Below the pieces are notes generated by a model. That model was not told where the DNA came from and did no database searches. It worked only from the letters and a program-made list of their open reading frames with translations. Below are positions 42,432 to 51,700 of a DNA stretch of 64,000 nt, one piece after another (positions within the stretch are counted from its first letter, which is position 1; every line of letters starts with the position of its first letter). A program made the position numbers and the translations under genes. The stretch comes from Paracoccus haematequi. Its GTDB lineage: Bacteria > Pseudomonadota > Alphaproteobacteria > Rhodobacterales > Rhodobacteraceae. The stretch covers positions 124,001-188,000 of the forward strand of contig NZ_UZWE01000036.1 in NCBI RefSeq assembly GCF_900631945.1, given 5' to 3'.

Positions 42432-43396
42432 CAGGGACCGTTCTGGCGATAGACCTGGATCATCGGATCCAGGTCCAGCCGTTCCAGCATATCCTCGAAG
42501 CGGCTGCGGGTCGGCTGCCGGCCCAGGTCGCGCAACAGGGTCAGCGCCGCCAGCGTGGCGGCATAAGCATGGGCCGCGCGCGCATCCCGACCGCTCTGCA
42601 AGGCCCAGCCCATCGCCTGGGGCAGGGGTCCGACAGCCTGCACCTCGATTCCCTGCGACAGCAGCCTGGGCAGATGCGGACCCAGCCGGTTCATGCTGTC
42701 CGCCACGCGCCGGGCCTGGCTGTTTTCCTGGTAGGGCCGCAGGCCGGAATCGTCGGATAACAGGCGCTGCACGCGCGCATCCTCGGCCCGGTGCAGACGG
42801 GGCAGCAGGGTGGCGATGGTTGCGTCCAGATCCAGGAAGGCCGGGTCGCCGATCATAACCCGACGCCCGAAGCTGCCTCCGTCGCGGTTGAAGGCGGCGA
42901 TGGCGGCAAGGGCCGCCTCGCGCGCGGCGGGATCGGCGGGCAGGGCGACGGTGAGGGTATCTGCGCCCAGGCCCTGGCGTTCCCATGCATCCAGGTCTCG
43001 CAGATGCGCCGACAGCGCCGCGATGGCCTGGTCCGATCCCTGGAATCGCGGCATCCGCGCCGAGATGGTCCGTCCCGACGGGGTGATCCCTTGGGTCAGC
43101 AGCCGGGCGAAGGCCGGCTCGTCATAGGCGGGGCGCTGCGGCGTGGCGGTGGCAAGGCTGGTCCAGCCGATGGCGGGCGCGGTCTGCGCGCCGCCTTCGG
43201 TCCCGCCGCGACCGTCCGCGCCGTGGCAGCCCGCGCAGCTGAACTGCCCCTGCGGCAGGACCGGCCCGTCCGCGCCGCCCAGGCGGGGCTGCAACCCGTC
43301 GCCGCCGTTGAACAGCGCCGCCCCATCCTGGGCTACCCCGTCCTGGGCCACGGCGGGCATGGCCAGCAGCAAGACAAGGACGGCCAGCCGCCTCAT
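42431..43396 (-). CDS. Periplasmic monoheme cytochrome c, oxidase-operon partner
   Basis: The 321-residue precursor has a signal peptide (MRRLAVLVLLLAMPAVAQ) and one heme c site, CAGCH at residues 54-58, in the motif FSCAGCHGADGRGG. A methionine in ISARMPRF is a plausible second ligand. The remaining 150 residues have no recognised domain. It is the last gene of the giant multicopper oxidase operon and overlaps the SCO gene by four bases. It probably carries electrons to or from the oxidase; the direction is unknown. Confidence 0.8.
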   Translation of the reverse strand: MRRLAVLVLLLAMPAVAQDGVAQDGAALFNGGDGLQPRLGGADGPVLPQGQFSCAGCHGADGRGGTEGGAQTAPAIGWTSLATATPQRPAYDEPAFARLLTQGITPSGRTISARMPRFQGSDQAIAALSAHLRDLDAWERQGLGADTLTVALPADPAAREAALAAIAAFNRDGGSFGRRVMIGDPAFLDLDATIATLLPRLHRAEDARVQRLLSDDSGLRPYQENSQARRVADSMNRLGPHLPRLLSQGIEVQAVGPLPQAMGWALQSGRDARAAHAYAATLAALTLLRDLGRQPTRSRFEDMLERLDLDPMIQVYRQNGP

Positions 43397-43971
43397 GGGG
43401 CGATTCCGCGTGCCTGTTCGATCAGCTGCGCCGGGTCGGGCACGCCCGAGATGCGCCAGAAGGTGCCGCTGCGCAGATCGCCCAGCAGATAGACGGCTTC
43501 ATGCGCCTCGACCGGGCCGGGTTTCAGGCCGAAGGCGGACAGCAGCACCGGTGTGTCGGCGCGACTGGCGACCAGCCAGTCCCAGTTGCCGCTGGCCTCG
43601 ATCTCGGCCGCCGCCGTCGCCAGTGTGCCGGGCGTGTCGCGCCAGGGATCGACCGACAGCGCGATCAGCCGCAGCGGCGGGGCGCCGGGTGCTTGCAGGT
43701 CGGCGTCGACCAGCTTCATCACCGCCTTGACCATGGTGCAGTTGTCCTTGCATTCCGTATAGATGAACGAGATCAGGACCGGTCCTGCGTCGCCATAGCG
43801 GGTGACGAATCCTGCCGTTTCCCCCTGCGTATCGGTCACGGGAATATCGGGCAGAAGCAGCCGTTCCTGGGTCAGCGCGCTTTCCATCGGCGCGGCGGCA
43901 TGGTCGTGCCCGGAATGGGCCAGGGCGGCGGCGGGCAGCAGCGCCAGCAGAAGGGCAAGGGAACGGATCAT
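43393..43971 (-). CDS. SCO1/SenC-family copper chaperone
   Basis: The 192-residue protein has a signal peptide, a His-rich HSGHDH segment after it, and a thioredoxin-like SCO domain with the copper-binding pair Cys74 and Cys78 (TECKDNC) and probable ligand His157. SCO proteins deliver copper or reduce disulfides for CuA sites and other copper enzymes. In this operon it probably loads the giant multicopper oxidase. Overlaps of four bases link it to both neighbours. Confidence 0.88.
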   Translation of the reverse strand: MIRSLALLLALLPAAALAHSGHDHAAAPMESALTQERLLLPDIPVTDTQGETAGFVTRYGDAGPVLISFIYTECKDNCTMVKAVMKLVDADLQAPGAPPLRLIALSVDPWRDTPGTLATAAAEIEASGNWDWLVASRADTPVLLSAFGLKPGPVEAHEAVYLLGDLRSGTFWRISGVPDPAQLIEQARGIAP

Positions 43972-45725
43972 GGCAATTCCTCCAGCACCAGGGGGGCGAA
44001 GCCCGTGGGATGCCCGGCGCGGGCGGTGACGACCAGCGGCAGGCGGCCGTCCAGTGTCCAGCGTTCTGCGGTCAGGCCGTCGGGGCCGGTGGTGAAGGGC
44101 TGACGGATGCGCCAGTTGCCCGTCAGGGCGGCCAGGTCGATCACGCCCGACAGCCCTGCGGCGGGCGCGCCCTCGCCGGTGGTGAAGCGCAGCCGCACCC
44201 CGCCATCGGCATCGGCTTGGGGCTGGATGCGGCCGGGGGTGCGGGCGGCGGTCTGCGGGGCAGGGGGCGTCGGCAGGGCCGCGCAGAAGGCCATCTGGCC
44301 GATCCCCGCGCTGACCACCAGTTCCCACGCGCCGGGACGGGGCAGGCGGGCGGCGGCGGTGAACTGGCCGGGGCCGGTGGGCCGCAGCCCGCGATCCAGG
44401 GCGCGCACGATCTGCGGAATGCCGCCGCGCAGGCGCATCGCTTCCATCGGGGGCTTGCCGCTGATCGCGTGGCGCGCGTCCAGGACAAAGCCCGCATAGC
44501 TGTCGGCATGGACCGCCAGAACCGCCGGTTCCGGCAGCAGGGGCGCCAGCAGCGCGGAGGTCGGGGCATCCCGGCCGGGCAGGGGCGGACCGATGACGAC
44601 GCGGCCCAGCGTGGCCTCGGCACCGGGCGGGATCGGGTCCAGATCCATCACGCCGATGGTCGATCCGTCCGCCAGCCGCAGTGCGGCAGTGCCGGGCAGG
44701 AAGGCCACCTCGGCCACGGGGCTGTCGGTATCGGCGGCGGGGACGACCTGGCCGGTCGCAAGATCGGCCATCGCAAAGCCGGTGCGGTCCCGCGCGTACA
44801 GAATGACCATTCGGCCTTCGGGGCTGACGGCCATGCGGTCGAAATGCCCGTCCAGCGGGATGGCCTGCGCCCGGTCCGGTGCGTCCAGCCACAGCACATG
44901 CAGCGTCTTCCGATCCAGCCACAGCGCCGCGTCGCGGTTCAGACCGATGGCCGCGGCGCCGGGGGCCGGGGCATCGGCCAGCGTGGCGCCGCCGTCATCC
45001 AGCACCAGCAGCCGGTCGTCCGACAGGACCGCCAGCCGCCAGGACGGATCGGTCCCGCCGTCGCCCGCGATGGCCCTTGCCTTCAGATCCAGGCGCAGGT
45101 CGCGGCCGGGCCGCAGGATGTCGCCGGTCCCCTCCTCCAGCAGCCAGGCCCCGCCCGAGGCGGCGGGCACCAGGGCGCCGGGCCGGTCCAGCCCTTCGGC
45201 CAGCACCTGCGTGTCGCCATAGGGCGTCATCGCCAGCACCTGCCCTGCGCCGGGCAGGCTGAGCAGGAACCGCCCCGACGACGGATCGGCCGCGACCGAG
45301 GCCGGGGCCGTATCAAACCGGCGCGCGGCCAGCAGGTTCGCGGTGCCAAGCGCGCGCTGCGGATCCAGCACGGTGAAGGCCCCGTCGCGCGCCGCCACGC
45401 CCAGCACCACCCCGTTCAGATCGACGCTGCCGATAGAGGCGCGGCCGGTCGCGCGATAGGCGGCGGCGGTTTCGCCGCAGGGCAGGTCGCTGGGGCCGCG
45501 TTCGCGCAGCCAGCCCAGCGGCGCCAGATCGGTCGGGACGGAACCGACCTGCGCGGTGAACTCCAGCACCACGTCGAAGGGCTGGCCCGGCAGGACCTGC
45601 GCCAGATCGGCGCCGCCCGGCGCGGTGAACCGGACCTGCGCCGACAGCGGCGGCTTCAGATCCTGCGCGGCGGCCGGTCCGGTCAGCGCGGCCAGGACCG
45701 CCAGCCAGGCGGCGCGGCGTGTCAC
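43968..45725 (-). CDS. Secreted probable beta-propeller protein of the oxidase operon
   Basis: The 585-residue protein starts at a GTG that overlaps the oxidase stop as GTGA and has a signal peptide (about 20 residues, ending PAAA). The N-terminal domain is immunoglobulin-like (DVVLEFTAQVG), followed by repeated short segments such as GRFLLSLPGAGQVLAMTPYGDTQVL and LVLDDGGATLADAP that suggest a beta-propeller of about residues 110-380. No catalytic motif is recognised. It may be a docking or copper-handling partner of the oxidase. Function is unknown. Confidence 0.7.
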   Translation of the reverse strand: MTRRAAWLAVLAALTGPAAAQDLKPPLSAQVRFTAPGGADLAQVLPGQPFDVVLEFTAQVGSVPTDLAPLGWLRERGPSDLPCGETAAAYRATGRASIGSVDLNGVVLGVAARDGAFTVLDPQRALGTANLLAARRFDTAPASVAADPSSGRFLLSLPGAGQVLAMTPYGDTQVLAEGLDRPGALVPAASGGAWLLEEGTGDILRPGRDLRLDLKARAIAGDGGTDPSWRLAVLSDDRLLVLDDGGATLADAPAPGAAAIGLNRDAALWLDRKTLHVLWLDAPDRAQAIPLDGHFDRMAVSPEGRMVILYARDRTGFAMADLATGQVVPAADTDSPVAEVAFLPGTAALRLADGSTIGVMDLDPIPPGAEATLGRVVIGPPLPGRDAPTSALLAPLLPEPAVLAVHADSYAGFVLDARHAISGKPPMEAMRLRGGIPQIVRALDRGLRPTGPGQFTAAARLPRPGAWELVVSAGIGQMAFCAALPTPPAPQTAARTPGRIQPQADADGGVRLRFTTGEGAPAAGLSGVIDLAALTGNWRIRQPFTTGPDGLTAERWTLDGRLPLVVTARAGHPTGFAPLVLEELP

Positions 45726-48700
45726 TGCGTGTTCCTTTCGCATTCTTCGGCGTTGAACTCGACCAGGCCCCAGGTGCCGCCCGCCATCAGATAGGTGGGG
45801 CCGTCATGCCACAGCACCTTGCCCTCTACGTCCTGGCGCCTTCCGTCCGGCCCCAGAACCTGCCGAGGATGCAGCCAGGCCGAGACCACCTTTCCCGGCG
45901 CCACCAGGGCCGCGTTCGGGAAGCCGAAGCCGGGAAACAGGTCGTCATAGCCCAAGCCGTTCATCACGAAGGCCCGCTGCCGCGCCCGGCCTCCGGGGTG
46001 GACGACGCGGATCAGCACCTGCTCGCCGGGGCAGGCCATCAGCGTTATCGGCTTGCGACCGGGGTCGGATCGATAGGTGTCGTCGAAGAAATTCGGCGGG
46101 AACAGGACGGTATTGAGGTCGTCGCTGGCCTCGATCCGCCCGGCGCCCCTGACCGTGCCGTTCTTGCCCGGCTGGAACACGATGTCGTCCCGGCGCAGCA
46201 GGCTGGCAAAGGGCCGCGACTGATAGCTGACGCCCTGGTCGCCCCAGTCATAGCTGTCGTCGCAGACCGGGCAGTCGGGAACGATCCTTGCCGTCTCGGG
46301 CGTGCCGTCCTGCCAGTTCCAGCGGATCCGGGAATCCGAATCGTGGTGGTTCAGCCCGTCCTGATAGAAGATCACGAATTCACGGACCGCGACGGGCGTG
46401 CCGGGGCCGGTCGGTTCGGCCGGATCGTATCCGGGATCCATCACGACGTTTTCGTACCGCACGCCCCGCTGGAAATCGCCGGGCGCCTTGGCGGCGCGGC
46501 GCGATCCAACGGGCGCCCCCGTCACCGTCTCCGGGATGGTCCAGTGGCGCGGCAGCACGTCGATCACCCCGAACAGCCCGTGCGTCGTCTGCGACACGAC
46601 ATCGCCCGTCACCCGCACCGGAACGGGGCCGAAGGCATAAGGGATCCAGTGGATATGGCGGTGCAGTTCGTCCCGCACGGCCCTGTCCAGTTCCGCGGCC
46701 TGTACCGAGGTCAGGTCGATATCGCCCAAGGTGAAACGCTTGCCCAGGACCGTCGCATGGGCCGGATCCCGGCTTGCGGCAGCGCGGGGTTCAAGGGTCA
46801 GATCGCTCCATCCGACCGCTGTTTCCAGGGAGTTGACAGCCCGGACGAAGACTTCGGTGGGCAGGTCCACATTGACGTCCGGCTGGACGATCCGCATCCG
46901 CCCGGCATAGAACCGCAGCAGGCCCGAGACCTGCGCGATATCGGCCGTCGCCGGCGCCATCGCCGCGCGGTTGATGCCATAGCCCAGCGGCAGGTTGCGG
47001 ATCAGGTCGCCGCCCGGCAGTCCGATGGACAGCCCCAGCCGGGCCGAGGGGCGCAGGCCGGTCGCGGGCGCTGTCAGCGGCGTCAGGACGCCGCTGACGC
47101 CGGTGACGGGGGCCTGACCCGGCGCCCCGGCGCTTGAACTGCGGCTGACCGCCTGTTCGGCATCCGTGTTCAGCGGCGTGATCTTGGGCATCAGCGCGTC
47201 GCCCGGCTGATCGTGCCGCTGGGCGGGGGTTCCGGTCAGCGGCGGTTCCTGCAACAGGTTGACATAGCGCAGTTCGACGCAGTCGCCCGCGTTCACCCGC
47301 ATCACGAAGGGCTCGGGCCGGGCATAGGCCTTGCGCACCGCCGCGATCACCTGGGCACGCGGCAGGTTCTGCCAATGCGCGTCGGTGCCGATGTCGCGCG
47401 CGTTTCCCTTGGCATCCGTCACCTCGGCGGGATTCAGCAGCGCCAGCATCAGCCCGTCGGGATCGCTGCGGTAACCGCCATAGTCGGTGCCCCGATCCCA
47501 GATATCGGCGGTGCGCAGCGCCACCACCAGGCCCATCGTGGTATGGCGCAGCAGCGGATTGTCCGGCAGCGGGCAGCCCGGCGCTTCGTTGAGGGGCAGG
47601 GCGTCGATGGCGCCTTTGGCGCGGGCTTCCACAAGCTTCTTCCTGTCGATGGGAACCAGCGTTTCGGGGGCCGCCCCGTCCTTCCAGCCGTCCAGCAGCG
47701 CCGTGCGCGCCTGCTGGTCCTTGTAGATGCGCAGCAGGCCCCAGGCGCCGTTCCACAGCGCGTCCAGGGTGCCGAAGTTGTAGAGGTAATCCGACACGTC
47801 CTCGACCCGTTCGGTTGGGGTCGGGAAGGCTGGCGCGGCATTCCGCGCCGGTCTCATCTCGATTGCCGGGACATCGCTGCGCAACCGGGTGCGGACTTCG
47901 AAATGTTCGGAAATCCCGACCTCTTGCGCGAAGGTATAGCCTTCCAGATTGTCGCAATTCGCAAGCGCGTCGTCGAAGGCGCGATAGCGGGCCAGCGTCT
48001 CGGCGTCCTGGAGATCGCTCTCGTCATAGGCCTCGCGCGCGGCGGGGGTCAGGTTCAGCCAGGTCTCGTAATCTTCGGGGTATCCCTTGCGCACCGCGTC
48101 GAAACAGGCCTTGCGGGCGGGATCGACCGACACCGCCAGGTCGCGCATCCCCTGGGAAAAGCGTTGGTCGATATTGCGCGGTCCGGCCATGCCCGCGATG
48201 TTGAAGACATGCTGCACCTCTTGCGCGCCCTGGATCAGGCGGAACACGGTGCGTTCATCCTGATATGCCTCGAACTGCGGGGTTTCGGGGTCGCGGGCGG
48301 GCGCCGAGCCGGTGTTATCCTTCGGATCGTGCCATGACCGCAGGACATTGCCCGCATCGCCCCGGTCGCCCGCAAGCTGATAGGCATAGCTGCACCGGGG
48401 CATCGTCCCCGCCATCAGCCGGGACACGACCTCGCTGTCGGGGGCGGCGGGATCCCAGGCCTGCCCGGCGCGGGCCATGCGCAGGGGTTCGCAATCGGCG
48501 TCGGGCGATCCGTCGGCGTTCTTGGTCCCCAGCCGCAGCGGCAGCGGGGCGTTGCGATAGTTCACCAGATAGGGATCGTGATGATCGACCGAGATCGATT
48601 CCGGCCGTTCCGGCGGTGCCACGGGCTTGGCCAGCGGGCCGCCCTGGACGGGCTTGCCGTCGGGCGACGCGGCGCGGCTGCGATAGTCGACCAGATGCTC

Positions 48701-51700
48701 GCGCAGGGCCTGGACGCTGGCCAGATCCATCAGGTTGCCGTGCAGGCGCGCCCGGTGATAGGGCCAGTCGCCCGGCGCGCCTGCCGCCCACCAGGCGGGC
48801 GGAGTGACGGGGTCGGCCGGATCGTCCGGGCCGCATTGCCCGGCCGTCTGTCCCCGCCACAGCCCCTTGGCGGCCGACAGCGCCTCGCAATAGATTCGGG
48901 CCATGCCCTTCAGATGGGCGTCGGCGCGCGGTTCGATCGCGGCCGTATCCTCGCGGTCGCGCGGGTCGTAGAGCAGGGCGAAATCCGCGACGGCCAGCGC
49001 GAATTCGCGGTAGTCGTCGTGGATCAATTCGTTCGTCTTGACGATCTTGTGGGTGCCCGTCCAATCGGCGCCGTCCTTTTCCCGGACTTCGAACAGGCCG
49101 GTCGTCACCATCGGCTTGCAGGAACCGTCGCCATGCGGATCGCAGATCTCGGCATGGTCGGGTTCGATCAGCAGGGCCGTGTAGAACCCGTGCTGCTGGA
49201 TGGACGAGGGGCCGAAATGGTCGTGGCTGAACACCGTGCGCATGGTCCGGTCGCGGGCCTTGGGGGCGTCGTCGCCCCCTTTTCCGTCCAGGGCCATGAT
49301 CGGATCGGCGAACCAGCGTTGCACGGTGGTCTGGAACAGGTGGCGGTTTTCGGTCACGGGCAGCCGCCAGATCCGGCCGTTGTTCAGGGTCGAGCATTCG
49401 GCCTCGGTCGCGGGGCGGGTGCCCCAGTCGCCCAGATCCGCCTGGTCCCAGGACGGATCCAGGCTGCCCCCGCGCAGCGCGGCGCAGCGGCGCGCCATCA
49501 ACTCGTCGGCGGCGAAGGTGCCGTCCTCGTAGTTCCAGCCGTTCCCCGACCCGTCCGAGGATGTCACGTCGAATTTCACCAGATGGATATGCTGGCCGAT
49601 GGTGTCGGTCGGCGTCTTGACCTGGAAATCGTCCAGTTCCAGATCCTTGGGCAGTTCGTTGGTGTGGCGGAATTCGATGCATTCGCCCGACAGCGCGCGG
49701 AAGAAGAACGGCTCCACGTCGTCGCGCGTGGTGGGCGAGATGCGGTTTCCCGGATCGCCCGGCAGCTTGAAGGCGTCCGATGTCCGCGCCTGCGCGCCGT
49801 TCTGGCTGTTGTCGGCCCGGCTGGTCAGCACGTCGATGCGGGCCTGCGGATCGTGCCACCCTGCCTGATTGACGACCAGATCCAGTTGCACGGCCGAGAC
49901 CCGGTATCGCCGGAACCCCGTCAGCGCCGGGTCGATGGCATAGTTCTGATGCCCGGTCAGCGGATCCGTGCCCGTCTGGCCGTGGTCGCGTCCCGGCGCC
50001 CCGCCGCAGGGATCGGAGAATGGCGCGCCCGGTGCGGGCGGGGCGCCGTTCACGTCGAAGGCGCCGCGGACGGGGGCCGCGTCCGCCTGCCCCGGCAGCG
50101 GGGCCTTGGGCGTCCGATAGGCGCCGTCGCCGAAGGCGGCGGGGTCGCCGTCCGGCCCCAGCATCGCCAGACCGGCACCGTCATGGTGGAAGGCCTGCGC
50201 CGCGCGCTCCAGCGGCTCTCCCTCGGGGTCGAGCGCGCGGATCCAGGCATGTTCCAGATGCGCCGTCATGTCGCCAAGCGCCAGGGCCTTGGCGACCATC
50301 TGGCTGCGCAGGGTTTCCAGGCGCGCGCGGCTGTCTTCGTCGTCCAGATCGGCGGCCAGCGTGGCGTCCAATTCCGTGATCTCGTCCGACAGCCGCAGCG
50401 GCAGGTCGCGGTCGGCCTTGGTGATCACATGCCGCCCCAGGCCCCCGGACAGGTATTCGTCCCTGGCAGGGGCGTCGGGACCGGACCCCTCGTCCCCCAG
50501 GGCACGGGCGATGTCATGGGGCGCCTGCGGCGGCCGGTGCCCCGGCTGCCCGGCAACATAGAAGGGATAGCCCGGCATCGCATCCGGCACCGGCCGAGGC
50601 GTCCTTGCAGGGGTTTGCGCGGTTTCCGTCCGGGGCGCCGCCGCCTGCGCGCGGATCAGCCGTTCAGGGCCGCCCGCCGCCTGGCCGCGCCACAGGGGCG
50701 GGCGGCGGCGCGCGGCCTCGGGTGCCAGCGACGCCTGGTCCGGCGCCGCCTGGGGGTCGGCATAGCGGGGCAGGGGCGGCAGCGCCTCTCCGGGCAGGGG
50801 GACAAGCGCCGGGATCGGCGTGCCCGCGCCGGGGCCGGGTTCGTCGCGCGTGCCCGGATCCAGCCAGGCGCCGGTTTCGGGATCGACGCTGCCGGCGCGG
50901 GCGAAATGCACATTGTCGGGGTGGCGGATATCGGCCGAAAGGCCGGGCTTGTCCTGGCCGTCGGGCAGCTTGCGGCTGCCGTCCTCGAACACGTCATGGA
51001 CGCGCCACAGCGCCCACATCCCCTGCGCGAAATGCGGATACAGGTGGCAGTGGAAGATCGAATCCCCGACGGTGCGGTTGCGGTTGCCCGACCCGCCCCA
51101 GGCGCCTGCTTCGCGCCCGCGCCCGCCGTGATAGATGTTATAGGTGAAGCCCTGGCCCGGCGCGACGGTCTGGCTGTCCAGATAGCTGCCGCGCCCCTGG
51201 TCGTTGCCCGCGAACCATTGATGCGCATGCAGGTGGAAGACATGGGTTTCCTTCGGCCCGGCGTGGAAATTGCGGAACACCACCGGGTCGTTCAGATAGG
51301 AATGATGCACGTTCGACGGATCGTCGGCGTACCATTCCAGCAGCGCCGGATCGCCGTTCGCCCACGAGGTCAGGAAGAACTCCTCGTACAGGCATTCCGC
51401 GCAGGCCGCCGCCGGTCCGATCCCCTTGCGGTTGGCCAGCAGCATCGTGCCCATCCCCGACGCGCCATAGTTGATGGCGAACCCGTCGCGCACCCCGGCA
51501 AGCTGGCCGAACCGGGCCAGTTCCTCGAAGTTGCGGGTGTAGAAGGTCTTCAACTCGTCATGGAAAAAGACCGAGAACTCGCGGAACGCGTCGAAGCGCA
51601 GTTCCTGGGTGCGGTCCTTGTCCGCCGTGTCGGTCTTGCAGTGCAGGGGAGGCGTGGAATAGCCGCCGGGGTCGGCGGCGCGGTGGTCGCACCAGATGAT

